64,000 nucleotides of DNA from Ectothiorhodospira shaposhnikovii (GCF_022227765.1 NZ_JAJMLZ010000006.1:1-64000), one strand, 5' to 3'. Counted from the stretch's first letter, positions 42,949 through 53,220 are shown. The notes: a model not told the origin generated them from the sequence alone. Numbers and translations are program-made.

Positions 42949-43908
42949 TTAACGGGGTTCGATGTGGCGCAGGTGCTGGTTCACCGTGATCCATGATCCC
43001 GCCAGTCCCAGCAGGGCGCCCAGGCCGAGCAGGGTCAGGGTGCCCCGAAAACCCAGGCCGTCGAGGCGCCATTCCCCACCGTAGAGCTGCGACAGGGTTT
43101 GCACCGGACCGGACAGCAGCAGGATGGTGATCGCCACGATCACCACCGCCATCATGGCACCACCCAGCCCCAGCCATAACCCACCATAGAGAAACGGCCG
43201 TCGGATGAAGGCATCCGTGGCCCCCACCAGCTTGGCCACTTCGATCTCTTCCCGTCGATTCTGCACGTCCAGCCGGATGGTGTTGCCCACCACCAGCAGC
43301 ACGCCCAATCCCAGCAGCAGGGACAGCACCACCATGGACCGTTGCAACACTTCCATGATGGAAAACAGACGCTGGACCCATTGCAGGTCCAGGAGCGCCC
43401 GGGAAACCTCCGGCATGTGGTTCAGGGCATTGACCAGTCCTTCCAGGGCGGCCGTGGAGCGGTGCTCCAGGGCCGGTGTCACCAGGATCAGCGGCGGCAG
43501 GGGATTTTCACCCAGGGTATCCAGGGCTTCGGCAAAACCGGAGTGGGCACGGAACTCCTCCAGGGCCTGGGCGCGGGTAACGGGCAGGGCCTCGGCCACG
43601 TCGGCCCGCTGGGCCAGACGGGCGGCCAGGGCCGGCAGTTGGGCATCCGCCACCGAATCTTCGAGAAACACCGAAATCTGGGCCGTCTGCGACCACTGGG
43701 GCGTGGCCTGTTGCAGGTTGTTCAGGAACACATGAAGCAGGGTCGGCAGGGTCAGGGCGACGGCGATCACCAGCAGGGTCAGGGCGCTGGAGAAGGGGGC
43801 ACGGTAGAGCTTGCCCAGACTGAACACCAGTGCCCGCAGGTGATTGATGCCATAGGCCTGGAACCGGGCATGGACCGGCGGCAGGGTCAGGGCGCGGCGA
43901 CGTCTCAT
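42949..43908 (-). CDS. ftsX: Cell division protein FtsX
   Basis: 319 residues with four membrane segments and a large periplasmic loop after the first (LLVIAVALTLPTLLHVFLNN). VLLVVGNTIRLDVQNRREEI then EVAKLVGATDAFIRRPFLY is the FtsX core. With FtsE it controls septal amidases through EnvC-type activators. It overlaps ftsE by 4 bases. Confidence 0.97.
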   Translation of the reverse strand: MRRRRALTLPPVHARFQAYGINHLRALVFSLGKLYRAPFSSALTLLVIAVALTLPTLLHVFLNNLQQATPQWSQTAQISVFLEDSVADAQLPALAARLAQRADVAEALPVTRAQALEEFRAHSGFAEALDTLGENPLPPLILVTPALEHRSTAALEGLVNALNHMPEVSRALLDLQWVQRLFSIMEVLQRSMVVLSLLLGLGVLLVVGNTIRLDVQNRREEIEVAKLVGATDAFIRRPFLYGGLWLGLGGAMMAVVIVAITILLLSGPVQTLSQLYGGEWRLDGLGFRGTLTLLGLGALLGLAGSWITVNQHLRHIEPR

Positions 43909-44573
43909 GCCTCGGCCTCCCGGCGGTGCAGCCGTCCTTCATGGAGATGCACCATGGGTTTGCCCAGGGACGAGATCAGGTTCAGGTCGTGGCTGGCGAT
44001 CATGACCGTGGTTCCCACCTGGTTGAAGCGCAAGAACAGCTGCATGATCTCCCGGGACAGGTGGGGGTCCAGGTTGCCGGTGGGTTCGTCCGCCAGCAGG
44101 ATGGCGGGCTTGTGGACCACCGCGCGGGCGATGCCCACCCGCTGCTGTTCGCCGGTGGACAGGGTGACGGGTTCGGCATTTTCCTTGTGCAGCAGCCCCA
44201 CCTTGTCCAGGGCGGCGCGGACGCGGCGGGCGATTTCCTGTTGCCGGTAGCCCTGGATCACCAGGGGCAGGGCCACGTTGTCGAAGACGCTGCGGTCGTG
44301 GAGCAGGTGGTGATCCTGGAAGATGATGCCGATCTGGCGCCGGAAGTAGGGCACCTGACGGGCGGAGAGGGATTCCAGGTTCTGGCCGTTGACGACGATC
44401 TGGCCCCGGCTGGGGCGCTCGATCAGCGAGATGAGTTTGAGCAGGGTGCTCTTGCCGGCCCCGGAGTGGCCGGTGAGGAAGGCCATGGCGCCCCGGTCCA
44501 GGCTCAGGTTGATCCGGGACAGGGCTTCATGGCCGTTGGGGTAGCGCTTGGTGACGTTGCGCAGCAGGATCAT
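43905..44573 (-). CDS. ftsE: Cell division ATP-binding protein FtsE
   Basis: 222 residues. Walker A GHSGAGKSTLLKLI, signature STGEQQRVGIARAVVH, Walker B ILLADEPTGNLDP. The start ILLRNVTKRYPNGHEALSRI is typical FtsE. It powers FtsX at the division site. ftsY lies 12 bp upstream. Confidence 0.97.
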   Translation of the reverse strand: MILLRNVTKRYPNGHEALSRINLSLDRGAMAFLTGHSGAGKSTLLKLISLIERPSRGQIVVNGQNLESLSARQVPYFRRQIGIIFQDHHLLHDRSVFDNVALPLVIQGYRQQEIARRVRAALDKVGLLHKENAEPVTLSTGEQQRVGIARAVVHKPAILLADEPTGNLDPHLSREIMQLFLRFNQVGTTVMIASHDLNLISSLGKPMVHLHEGRLHRREAEA

Positions 44574-44585
44574 GGAAGCGCGGAC

Positions 44586-46010
44586 CTAGTCCCGATCCGA
44601 CAGCAAGGCCCTGGCAAAGTCTTCGGCGTTGAACTCCCGCAGATCCTCGATCTTTTCCCCCACGCCGATGAAACGCACCGGCACACCCACCCGTTCGGCG
44701 ATGGCGAACAGGATGCCGCCCTTGGCGGTGCCGTCCAGCTTGGTGACGGCGATACCGGTGAGATCCATGGCCTGATGGAATTCCCGAGCCTGGTTGAGGG
44801 CGTTCTGGCCGGTACCCGCGTCCACCACCAGCAGCACCTCGTGGGGGGCGTCGGGGGCCTGGCGCTGGATCACCCGCTTCACCTTCTTCAATTCATCCAT
44901 CAGGTTGGATTGGGTGTGCAGACGACCGGCGGTATCGGCGATGAGCACATCCATGCCTCGGGCCTTGGCGGCCTGCCAGGCATCGAAGATCACCGACGCC
45001 GAATCCGCACCCTGGCCCTGGGCGATCACCGTGGCCTGGTTGCGCTCACCCCAGGTCTGCAGCTGCTCCACCGCGGCGGCCCGGAAGGTGTCGCCGGCCG
45101 CCAGCATGACCGACTTGCCCTGCCGACGCAGATGGTGGGTGAGCTTGCCGATGGTGGTGGTCTTGCCGGCACCGTTGATGCCCAGTACCAGGATCACATA
45201 AGGCTTTTTCCCGGCATCGATCGCCAGGGGCTTCTGCACCGGCTTGAGCACGTCCACCATGGCCGCTTCCAGGGCCTTGACCAGGGCCTCGGCATCCTTG
45301 AGTTCCTTGCGGGCGACGCGCCGGGTGAGGCCTTCCAGGATGGTTTCCGTGGCCTCGATACCCACGTCGGCCATGAGCAATCGGGTCTCCAGCTCTTCGA
45401 GCAGTTCGTCGTCGATGGTCTTCTTGCCCAGGACCAGGCCCGCCATGCCCTCGGTGAGGGTGGATGAGGTCTTGGACAGCCCCTTGCGCAGGCGGGAGAA
45501 CAGGCCCGATTTCGAGGTTTCCTCGCCTGTATCGGCCGTTTCGATCTTCTCGGTCTTCTCGATCTTCCCGGCCTTTTCAGCCTCCGCCTGCTTGTCGGCC
45601 TCCAGGCCGGGGGATGCCGGGTCGGGCGTTTTCGGCAGACCGGTCGGCATCACCGGGGGGCTGGGTTCGGGCTTGATCTCGGGCGGGGGTTTCAAGGCCG
45701 CCGGGGGCGCTGCCGTGGCCGGCGCCGTCGGCTTGGCGGTTTCCTGCCGGGGGGCGGTCGGCTCGATCACCGGTGTGGGCGCTTCGGCGGCGGGTGCTTT
45801 CGCGGCCGGGCTGGATGCCGGTTCCGGTTTGGCGGCAGCGGGGCTCACGGGCGGCGGCACCGGCGTGGCCTTGCCTCGGTCCCGGGGAGACCTGATACCC
45901 TCGAGGGGCGTGATGATCTCAAGCCCCTCGATGATTTCCAGGGACTCCACGGGCTCGGCAGCCTGCTTGGGCTGGTCTACGGGCTTTTTCTTCTTGCGGA
46001 AACCGAACAT
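44586..46010 (-). CDS. ftsY: Signal recognition particle receptor FtsY
   Basis: 474 residues from ATG 46010 (MFGFRKKKK). A proline- and glutamate-rich acidic A domain covers about 1-160. The NG GTPase domain has [23 protein letters not shown] and [10 protein letters not shown]. It docks ribosome-SRP complexes at the inner membrane for cotranslational insertion. It is the first gene of ftsYEX and divergent from the M16 peptidase pair. Confidence 0.97.
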   Translation of the reverse strand: MFGFRKKKKPVDQPKQAAEPVESLEIIEGLEIITPLEGIRSPRDRGKATPVPPPVSPAAAKPEPASSPAAKAPAAEAPTPVIEPTAPRQETAKPTAPATAAPPAALKPPPEIKPEPSPPVMPTGLPKTPDPASPGLEADKQAEAEKAGKIEKTEKIETADTGEETSKSGLFSRLRKGLSKTSSTLTEGMAGLVLGKKTIDDELLEELETRLLMADVGIEATETILEGLTRRVARKELKDAEALVKALEAAMVDVLKPVQKPLAIDAGKKPYVILVLGINGAGKTTTIGKLTHHLRRQGKSVMLAAGDTFRAAAVEQLQTWGERNQATVIAQGQGADSASVIFDAWQAAKARGMDVLIADTAGRLHTQSNLMDELKKVKRVIQRQAPDAPHEVLLVVDAGTGQNALNQAREFHQAMDLTGIAVTKLDGTAKGGILFAIAERVGVPVRFIGVGEKIEDLREFNAEDFARALLSDRD

Positions 46011-46072
46011 GCGCTGATGAGGTCTACGGTGTTCAAGAATGCACATCCTACCACTGAGGGACGTCTGCCGAA

Positions 46073-47449
46073 ATGAAACATAAGATGCCGCGCATAGGTC
46101 TGCTGCTGCTCCTGCTGGTGCCGCTCTGGCTCCAGGCCGATCAGGGAAGCCCTGTCCATGAATTCATGCTGGATAACGGCATGAAGGTGCTGGTGTTGCC
46201 GGATCAGCGGGCGCCGGTGGTGTCGTCCATGGTCTGGTACCGGGTGGGTTCCAGTCATGAGCACGGGGGTATCACCGGGATCTCCCACGCCCTGGAACAC
46301 ATGATGTTCAAGGGTACCGACACCCATCCCGCCGGGGAATTCTCCCGCATCATCGCCGCCCTGGGCGGGCGGGAGAATGCCTTCACCAGCCGGGACTACA
46401 CGGCCTATTTCCAGCAACTGGCCGCCGAACATCTGGAGACGGCCCTGAAGCTGGAAGCCGACCGGATGCAGCATCTGGCTCTGCCGGAGGATGAGTTCAT
46501 CCAGGAGATGCGGGTGGTGCGGGAGGAGCGGCGCCTGCGCACCGAGGACAATCCCAATGCCCTGACCTTCGAGCACTTCAATGCCGTTGCCTGGCTGAAC
46601 AGCCCCTACGGGATTCCGGTCATCGGCTGGATGGTGGACATCGACGAATACACGGTGGCCGATCTGCGGGACTGGTATGACCGCTGGTATGCCCCCAACA
46701 ACGCCATCCTGGTGGTGGTGGGCGACGTGGAACCGGAGGCCGTGCACGACCTGGCCAGGACCCATTTCGGCCCCATCCCGGCGCGGGATCTGCCGGCGGT
46801 GAAATCCCGCACCGAGACCCCGCAGCTGGGCGAACGACGGATCACGGTGCGGGCGCCGGCGCGGGTTCCCTATCTTTTGATGGGCTACAAGGTGCCGGTG
46901 ATCATGACCGCCGAGGAAGACTGGGTGCCCTATGCCCTGCAGGTGGCCGCCGGGGTGCTGGACGGCGGCGAGAGCGCCCGTTTCTCCCGGGAGCTGGTGC
47001 GCGAGCGGGAACTGGTGGCCTCTGCCGGGGCCGGTTACAGCCCCCTGTCCCGGTTGGATACCCTGTTCATGCTCAGTGCCACGCCATCCGCCGGCGTGGA
47101 CCGGGCCGAGGTGGAAGCCGCCCTCACCGAGGCTCTGGAACGCATGAAGGATGAACTGGTCAGCACCGCTGAACTGGAACGGGTGAAGGCCCAGGTGGTG
47201 GCCAGGGAGGTCTATCGCCGGGATTCCATCCAGGGGCAGGCCATGGGGCTGGGAATGCTGGAGAGCGTGGGGTTGCCGTGGCAGCTGGGGGACGAGTTTG
47301 CCGAACGCATCCGGGCGGTGACGCCGGAGCAGGTGCAGGCGGTGGCCCGGCGCTATTTCGATGTGGATCGGCGCACGGTGGCCTGGCTGGACCCGCTGCC
47401 CATTGATCCGGAAAACCCGCCGGGATATTTCGACGGCCATCTGCGCTGA
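46073..47449 (+). CDS. M16 family zinc peptidase, catalytic member
   Basis: 458 residues with a signal peptide (LLLLLLVPLWLQA). The inverted zinc site HALEH (H72, E75, H76) and a downstream Glu in EMRVVREERR are present, so the protein should be active. The two M16 half-domains are both recognisable (C-terminal half with AGVLDGGESARFSREL). It is periplasmic. It is followed by a partner without the zinc site, the common pattern of bacterial M16B heterodimers. Natural substrates are unknown. Confidence 0.92.
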   Translation: MKHKMPRIGLLLLLLVPLWLQADQGSPVHEFMLDNGMKVLVLPDQRAPVVSSMVWYRVGSSHEHGGITGISHALEHMMFKGTDTHPAGEFSRIIAALGGRENAFTSRDYTAYFQQLAAEHLETALKLEADRMQHLALPEDEFIQEMRVVREERRLRTEDNPNALTFEHFNAVAWLNSPYGIPVIGWMVDIDEYTVADLRDWYDRWYAPNNAILVVVGDVEPEAVHDLARTHFGPIPARDLPAVKSRTETPQLGERRITVRAPARVPYLLMGYKVPVIMTAEEDWVPYALQVAAGVLDGGESARFSRELVRERELVASAGAGYSPLSRLDTLFMLSATPSAGVDRAEVEAALTEALERMKDELVSTAELERVKAQVVAREVYRRDSIQGQAMGLGMLESVGLPWQLGDEFAERIRAVTPEQVQAVARRYFDVDRRTVAWLDPLPIDPENPPGYFDGHLR

Positions 47450-47481
47450 TCGTCTGATTCGCCATTCTCAAGGAACATGCC

Positions 47482-48816
47482 ATGACGACATTTTTCTTCC
47501 CGTCAGCCCTGAAACGATCCGGATGGACAGGCCTGCTCCTGCTGGTGCTGCTCGTGCCCATGACGGCCTCCGCCGCCTCCGCGGTCCAGCACTGGGAGAC
47601 GGAAAACGGCCTCAAGGTCTACTTCGTGCCTTCTCCGGCCCTGCCCATGGTGGATGCCCGACTGGTGTTCAATGCCGGCAGCGCCCGGGATGGTGATCAC
47701 CCCGGCCTGGCCCGTCTGACCAACACCCTGCTGCGGGACGGTGCCGGCGACTGGGATGCCGACACCATTGCCGAACGTTTTGAAGGGGTGGGCGCCCAGT
47801 TCGGTGCCACTTCGGAGCGGGACATGGCCATCCTCAACTTGCGCAGCCTGACCGAGCCCGACTGGCTGGAGACGGCGGTGGAGACCTTCGTGACCGTGGT
47901 GGGTCAACCCGCGTTTTCCCAGCGGGGACTGGACCGTACCCGGCGCCAGGCTCTGGTTGCCCTCCAGGCCCAGCAGCAGAACCCGGGCGCCATTGCCGGT
48001 CGCACCTTCTTTGAGACGGTCTATGCCGGGCATCCCTACGCCCATTCTCCCCTGGGTACCGAGGACGGGTTGGCCGGCATCACCCCGGCACAGCTGAAGT
48101 CCTTCCATCAGACCTACTATGTGGCCCGTAACGGCATCCTGGCCCTGGTGGGCGGGCTGGACCGGTCCCAGGCCGAGGCCCTGGCCGAGCGCATCGCCGC
48201 CGCCCTGCCGGCGGGGGAGGCGGCCCCGGCCCTGCCCGAGGTGGCCATGCCCGAGGCAGGGCAAACCATCCGGGTGAGCTTTCCTTCCGAGCAGGTCCAT
48301 GTCTTCATGGGCCATCCCGGGATGGCCCGGGGGGATGCGGACCATTTCCCCCTGTATGTGGGCAATCATCGCCTGGGTGGCGGCGGTTTCACCTCCCGGC
48401 TGATGGAGGAGGTCCGCACCCAGCGGGGCCTGGCCTACAGCGTCTACAGCTATTTCTCGCCCATGGCGGCGGCGGGACCCTTTCTGATGGGGGTGCAGAC
48501 CCAGGCCGCCCAGGCGGACGAGGCGGTGGCGGTGATGCGCCGGACCCTGGAGGACTTTGTGGCCTCGGGGCTGGACGAGGACGAACTCAAGGCCGCCCAG
48601 TCCAATATCGTCGGCGGTTTCCCCCTGCGCACCGCCAGCAACTCGGGGATCCTGGATCACGTGGCGATGATGGGCTTTTACGGCCTGCCGCTGGACTATC
48701 TGGACACCTTCACCGACCAGGTGGAGGCCCTGGATCCGGCCACGGTGAACGAGGCCTTCGGGCGCCGTGTGGATCCGGACCGTCTGGTGACGGTCATCGT
48801 CGGTGGGGAGGGTTGA
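47482..48816 (+). CDS. M16 family peptidase-like partner, non-catalytic
   Basis: 444 residues with a signal peptide (LLLVLLVPMTASAASA). M16 fold: HWETENGLKVYFVPSPALPM, GSARDGDHPGLARLTNTLLR where HxxEH should be, and GGGFTSRLMEEVRTQRGLAY in the C-terminal half with the R/Y pair that binds substrate. Loss of the zinc site with retention of the RGLAYS element fits the substrate-binding subunit of an M16 heterodimer. It starts 32 bp after the active member. Confidence 0.9.
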   Translation: MTTFFFPSALKRSGWTGLLLLVLLVPMTASAASAVQHWETENGLKVYFVPSPALPMVDARLVFNAGSARDGDHPGLARLTNTLLRDGAGDWDADTIAERFEGVGAQFGATSERDMAILNLRSLTEPDWLETAVETFVTVVGQPAFSQRGLDRTRRQALVALQAQQQNPGAIAGRTFFETVYAGHPYAHSPLGTEDGLAGITPAQLKSFHQTYYVARNGILALVGGLDRSQAEALAERIAAALPAGEAAPALPEVAMPEAGQTIRVSFPSEQVHVFMGHPGMARGDADHFPLYVGNHRLGGGGFTSRLMEEVRTQRGLAYSVYSYFSPMAAAGPFLMGVQTQAAQADEAVAVMRRTLEDFVASGLDEDELKAAQSNIVGGFPLRTASNSGILDHVAMMGFYGLPLDYLDTFTDQVEALDPATVNEAFGRRVDPDRLVTVIVGGEG

Positions 48817-49400
48817 TGCGGGCCCGTGTATCGAAGCCGCCCCGGCGCGGCGCGCCGGGGCGGTTGCGCATCATCGGCGGCGAGTGGCGCAGTCGGCGGC
48901 TGTCGGTGCCCGATGGCCCCGGCCTGCGTCCCACCCCGGACCGGGTACGGGAAACCCTGTTCAACTGGCTGCAGCCGGTGATCCAGGGCGCCCGCTGTCT
49001 GGACCTGTTTGCCGGCAGCGGGGCGCTGGGGTTCGAGGCCGCCTCCCGGGGGGCATCGCGGGTGGTGATGGTGGAGCGGGATGCCCGGGTGGCCGCCCAT
49101 CTCGGAGCCCAGGTGGAAGTCCTGGAGACGGACCGGGTCCAGGTCATGGCGCGGGATGGGCTGGCCTATCTGGCCGCCTGTGACGAATCCTTTGACCTGG
49201 TGTTTCTGGACCCGCCCTATGGCAAGGGGCTGTTGCCCGATTGTCTGGCGCATCTGAGCCGTCCCGGTCTGCTGCGGCCCGGGGCGCGCCTGTATCTGGA
49301 ACAGGCCCTGTCGGAGCCGGAGACGGAACTGCCGGCGGGGTGGACGGTGTTGCGGGAGACCCGTGCCGGAGATGTGTTTGGCAGGCTGGTGGCCCCGTGA
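48816..49400 (+). CDS. rsmD: 16S rRNA (guanine966-N2)-methyltransferase RsmD
   Basis: 194 residues from ATG 48816, one base overlapping the previous stop. RIIGGEWRSRRLSVPD then RPTPDRVRETLFNWL, SAM motif LDLFAGSGALGFEAASRGAS, and active site LDPPYGKGL match RsmD. It methylates G966 of 16S rRNA during 30S assembly. Its proximity to ftsYEX is common in gammaproteobacteria. Confidence 0.95.
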   Translation: MRARVSKPPRRGAPGRLRIIGGEWRSRRLSVPDGPGLRPTPDRVRETLFNWLQPVIQGARCLDLFAGSGALGFEAASRGASRVVMVERDARVAAHLGAQVEVLETDRVQVMARDGLAYLAACDESFDLVFLDPPYGKGLLPDCLAHLSRPGLLRPGARLYLEQALSEPETELPAGWTVLRETRAGDVFGRLVAP

Positions 49401-50278
49401 CCCTGTTGTCCGCCCTGTGCGACGAGATCTCCCGGGCCTCCGGCAGTCCCTTTGTGCTTCGGGACCGGCGCGGCGCGGCCGGGGGATGCATCAATGAAAC
49501 CGCCGTGCTGCAGGGGCAGGACGGTCGTGGCTTCTTCGTCAAGCTCAATCGCCCCGACCTGGCCCACATGTTCGCCGCCGAGGCGGAAGGCCTGCTGGCC
49601 CTGCGGACGCCGGGGGCGATCCGGGTGCCCGAGCCCCTGTGCCACGGGGTGGTCGAGGGGCGCAGCTTCCTGGTGATGGAGCATGTGCCCCTGGGGGGAC
49701 CGTCGCGCCCGGCCCTGTTCGGGGAACAGTTGGCGGCGCTGCACCGGCATGTGGCCCCCCGTTTCGGCTGGCACCGGGACAACACCATCGGCAGCACCCC
49801 CCAGATCAACCCCTGGTGTGACGACTGGGTGGTGTTCTATCGGGAGCATCGGCTGGGCTTCCAGATCCGTCGGGCTGCAAAGGTCGGGGGCGGGGCGGGC
49901 CTGATCGATGCCGTGGAGCGGTTGATGGAGGGATTGCCGGCCTTGTTTCCGGGCTACCGTCCTGTGGCTTCAGTGCTGCACGGGGATCTGTGGAGCGGCA
50001 ACCACGACACCGACCGGGAGGGTCGGCCGGTGATCTTCGATCCGGCGGTGTATTACGGTGACCGGGAGGCAGACGTGGCCATGACCGAGCTGTTCGGCGG
50101 TTGCGGCCCCGAGTTCTATGCCGCCTATGAGTCTGCCTGGCCCCTGGACCCGGGTTACCGGGTGCGGCGGGATCTGTACAACCTTTATCACCTGCTCAAT
50201 CACTTCAATCTGTTCGGCGGGGGGTATGCCGGGCAGTCGGAGCGGGTGGCCCGGCGGTTGCTGGCGGAGGTGAGGTGA
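49397..50278 (+). CDS. Fructosamine kinase family protein
   Basis: 293 residues from GTG 49397, overlapping rsmD by 4 bases. Kinase-like fold: GGCINETAVLQGQDGRGFFV nucleotide loop, FVKLNRPDLAHMFAAEAEGL with the lysine, and catalytic loop VLHGDLWSGNHDTD with metal ligand IFDPAVYYGDREADVAMTEL. These match the YniA/fructosamine-3-kinase family, which phosphorylates ketoamines on glycated protein or small sugars. The bacterial substrate is uncertain. A longer frame upstream lies within rsmD. Confidence 0.9.
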   Translation: MTLLSALCDEISRASGSPFVLRDRRGAAGGCINETAVLQGQDGRGFFVKLNRPDLAHMFAAEAEGLLALRTPGAIRVPEPLCHGVVEGRSFLVMEHVPLGGPSRPALFGEQLAALHRHVAPRFGWHRDNTIGSTPQINPWCDDWVVFYREHRLGFQIRRAAKVGGGAGLIDAVERLMEGLPALFPGYRPVASVLHGDLWSGNHDTDREGRPVIFDPAVYYGDREADVAMTELFGGCGPEFYAAYESAWPLDPGYRVRRDLYNLYHLLNHFNLFGGGYAGQSERVARRLLAEVR

Positions 50279-50306
50279 CGGTGGTTTTCAGGGCAACGGA
50301 AATGCC

Positions 50307-52373
50307 TCACAGGCAGGGCGTGTCCGTATAGCCCGGGGCATCGCAGTAGGCATTCACCGCCGGACGGCCGCCGTTGGCGCCGCTCCAGCGGGCCTGGTGC
50401 TGCACCTGGGACTGGCTCAGGCGGGCGGCAGGCGTCACCGGGGGCAGGATGCTGCTCAGGGTGGTGGGACTCATGCCCATGCGCACCTCGTACAGGATCT
50501 TGTAAGCCAGCACCCGCTTGACGTAATCCCGGGTCTCGGAGAAGGGGATCAGTTCGGCCCAGACATCGGCGGGGATTTCCTCGTCCCGGGGCAGCCATGA
50601 GCGCACGCGACCGGCCCCGGCGTTGTAGGCCGCCGTGGAGAGCATGGGATGGCCGCCGAAGTTGTCCAGGTTGCGGCGCAGATAGTAGGTGCCGATGCTC
50701 ACGTTCAGGTCCGGGTCCAGCAACTGCATGGGATTGCTGACCGTGGCGCCCACATGGGGGGCCATGGCGCGACCGGTATCCGGCATGATCTGCATCAGAC
50801 CCATGGCGCCGGCATGGGAACGGGCGTCCTGCATGAAGGCGCTTTCCTGCCGGGCCACCGCCATGGCCCAGGCCGGATTGATGCCTTGTGCCGTGGCCCT
50901 TTCCATGATCAGGGGGGCATGGGCGAGGGGGAAGCGCAGGTCGATGTCGTCGAAATGCTGGGCGCGGGCGGCGGCGAAGATGGCCCGGTCATGCCAGCCG
51001 ATCTGTCCGGCGATCAGGGCCAGTGCCTCCAGGTCGCCCCGGTCCCGTTGCTGCAGGCGATTCTGCAGATGTATCCATTCCCGCCGGGCGTCGATGAGAC
51101 GGCCCAGGGCGAGCATTTCCAGGGAGCGGGCCAGCCCCGGGTCCTCGCTGACCCGCGCCATGCGGTCGGGAGTGACGTCCAGCGGACGGTGACCGATGCG
51201 GTAGGGGCGTTCCAGACGGTCGGCGGCCAGGAAACCGTAGAAGTTGCGTTCCTCGCTGACGCCGTCGTAGAGGGCCCGGGCACCCCGGTGGTCTCCCATC
51301 TGTTCCAGGGCGCGGGCGTGCCAGTAACGCCAGGCGGCCTCCTGCCGGGCCTCACCGCTCATGCGGGTGACGGCCTTGGCGACGGTCTCCCAGTCGCCCT
51401 TGGCCAAGGCGGCCCGGAGCTGCCATTGCCGCAGCAGGTCATCGAACACCGCATCGGGCAGGGAGGCCAGATAGGGCAGGGCATCCTGCCTTTCCCGCAG
51501 GGTCAGGCGCAGGGCGATGAAGCGCAGGGTCTCGTAGGCATCTTCCCGTGCCATGCCCCAGTCCCGCCGGTCGGACTCCCACAGGGTCAGGGCCTCGCGG
51601 GGGTCGCGTCGGGCCAGCCGGTTGAAACTCTGGGCAATGGCATCGCGGGCCCCCGGGTGGGCATCGGCCCGCCACTGGATGCGGGCAAGGCCGGCGGGGT
51701 CTTCGTAAAGACTGAGCCAGCGGTCGGCCCACACCCGGTCACTTTCGGGCATGTAGCGGCGCAGGTAGCGGGCCAGGCCGGGCTGACCGGCCTCCATCGC
51801 CAGCCGGAAGCGCTCCCAGGCGAGCTGGGGTGTCAGGCGGCCCGCCTCGCGCCAGGCATTGAACACTGGATCGCACTCGCTGACCTGGGAGCGCCCCACC
51901 AGCCAGAGGGTTTCCACGCCGTCCAGGGCCTGGTCACGGCGACCGGTCCTGAGCAGGGCGTTGTGGTACTGGCAGGCGTAGGTGGCACCGAGGCCGTCCT
52001 GGTAATAACGCAGGTAGTCTTCCCAGCGACCCTGCCCGGCCAGATGGCCGAGCCAGCGGGTGCGCAGGCGCTGGCCCAGGAGACTGTCGCCCCAGCGCTC
52101 CAGGAACCGGTCCAGTTCGGCCGGCTCGATCCGCGGGAAGCGGGCGTTGAGGTCGGCATGGATCAGGTAGGGCAGCAGGGCGTAGTCCTGCAGCTCCCGC
52201 ACGCCTTGCTGGAAGGCGGCGCGATTGCCCTGCTGCAGGGCACGTTCCGTTTGCACGAAACGTTCGCGCTGGGCGTCGGTGCCGGTGGTGAGGGCCGTGG
52301 CCGTGGCCGTGGCCGGGCCGGAGAGGAGGATCAGCAGCGGGAGCAGGTAGCCCGTCAGACGACGCGATGACAT
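50307..52373 (-). CDS. slt: Soluble lytic murein transglycosylase
   Basis: 688 residues from ATG 52373, preceded by GGAAGGGG. The signal peptide is LLPLLILLSGPATATA. A long alpha-helical solenoid of superhelical repeats covers about 30-480. The C-terminal lysozyme-like domain has ARQESAFMQDARSHAGAMGL, with the catalytic Glu near residue 510, then MQIMPDTGR and TAYNAGAGRVRSWL. It cleaves peptidoglycan to 1,6-anhydromuropeptides in the periplasm. It is convergent with the fructosamine-kinase gene. Confidence 0.95.
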   Translation of the reverse strand: MSSRRLTGYLLPLLILLSGPATATATALTTGTDAQRERFVQTERALQQGNRAAFQQGVRELQDYALLPYLIHADLNARFPRIEPAELDRFLERWGDSLLGQRLRTRWLGHLAGQGRWEDYLRYYQDGLGATYACQYHNALLRTGRRDQALDGVETLWLVGRSQVSECDPVFNAWREAGRLTPQLAWERFRLAMEAGQPGLARYLRRYMPESDRVWADRWLSLYEDPAGLARIQWRADAHPGARDAIAQSFNRLARRDPREALTLWESDRRDWGMAREDAYETLRFIALRLTLRERQDALPYLASLPDAVFDDLLRQWQLRAALAKGDWETVAKAVTRMSGEARQEAAWRYWHARALEQMGDHRGARALYDGVSEERNFYGFLAADRLERPYRIGHRPLDVTPDRMARVSEDPGLARSLEMLALGRLIDARREWIHLQNRLQQRDRGDLEALALIAGQIGWHDRAIFAAARAQHFDDIDLRFPLAHAPLIMERATAQGINPAWAMAVARQESAFMQDARSHAGAMGLMQIMPDTGRAMAPHVGATVSNPMQLLDPDLNVSIGTYYLRRNLDNFGGHPMLSTAAYNAGAGRVRSWLPRDEEIPADVWAELIPFSETRDYVKRVLAYKILYEVRMGMSPTTLSSILPPVTPAARLSQSQVQHQARWSGANGGRPAVNAYCDAPGYTDTPCL

Positions 52374-52452
52374 GGATGTAACCCCTTCCGGGTGGACCGG
52401 CGTAGGCTTGGGGAGATGGCGACCTTGGAGGAACATCGGATAAGCCCTTTTC

Positions 52453-52524
52453 CGTCACTCCCGCGAAGGCGGGAGTCCAGAATGTTCGGTGTGTTACCGG
52501 ATTCCCGCTTTCGCGGGAATGACG
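52453..52524. repeat. REP-like composite palindrome, copy 2
   Basis: Two hairpins, CTCCCGCGAAGGCGGGAG and ATTCCCGCTTTCGCGGGAAT, with outer CGTCA/TGACG arms. Same layout as 401-475, but a different spacer. It lies upstream of slt. Confidence 0.75.
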
Positions 52525-52626
52525 AATGCTTTGAATCTTCCTGGTGTGTTCCGAACCCTTCTTAAGATGCGACTTTAAAGTGGCAATCCCGGGTCGTGCA
52601 AGGGGGGGGCTGCCGTTGCCGGATCT

Positions 52627-53220
52627 TCAGGCCTCCCGCCACTGTCCCGGCGCCAGTCCGTCCAGGGTCCAGGTGCCGATCCGGTGGCGGATCAGACGCA
52701 GGGTGGGGTGGCCCACCGCGGCGGTCATGCGCCTGACCTGTCGGTTGCGGCCTTCATGGAGGGTCAGTTCCAGCCAGGTGACGGGGATGTGGCGGCGCTC
52801 ACGGATGGGCGGGCTCCGCGGCCAGAGTCCCGCCGGTTCATCCATGATCCGTACCTCGGCCGGTCGGGTCGGGCCGTCCTTGAGCCGCACCCCCGTTGCC
52901 AGGGTGTGGAGGGCCTTCGGGTCCGGCACCCCTTCCACCTGCACCCAGTAGGTCTTGCTCATGTGATGGGCCGGATCGGTGATGCGGGCCTGCAGGCGAC
53001 CATTGTTGGTCAGTACCACCAGACCCTCGCTGTCCCGGTCCAGTCGGCCGGCGGCGTAGACGCCGGGGACGGGAACGAAGTCGGCCAGGGTGCGACGCCC
53101 CTGACCGTCGGTGAACTGGGTGAGGACATCGTAGGGCTTGTTCAGCAGAATGACGCGGGTCGGAGGGTTGCGTGGCGGCCGGGCGGGCCGTCGGGGTGCT
53201 GGTCCGGGTCTAGAGGCCAA
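52627..53220 (-). CDS. 23S rRNA pseudouridine synthase, RluE-like
   Basis: 197 residues. [20 protein letters not shown] and the catalytic [18 protein letters not shown] (Asp in GRLD) are of the RsuA/RluE group; the C-terminus has [20 protein letters not shown] and LRLIRHRIG. No S4 domain is present, and length is near that of RluE, which modifies U2457 of 23S rRNA. Assignment to RluE rather than RluF or RsuA rests on this and is likely but not certain. It overlaps the nickel-transporter gene by 11 bases. Confidence 0.9.
   Translation of the reverse strand: MASRPGPAPRRPARPPRNPPTRVILLNKPYDVLTQFTDGQGRRTLADFVPVPGVYAAGRLDRDSEGLVVLTNNGRLQARITDPAHHMSKTYWVQVEGVPDPKALHTLATGVRLKDGPTRPAEVRIMDEPAGLWPRSPPIRERRHIPVTWLELTLHEGRNRQVRRMTAAVGHPTLRLIRHRIGTWTLDGLAPGQWREA

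Noticed and set aside
49241-49396. N-terminal extension of the fructosamine-kinase frame
   Set aside because: It lies within rsmD in another frame; homology starts after GTG 49397, which overlaps the rsmD stop in the usual coupled way.
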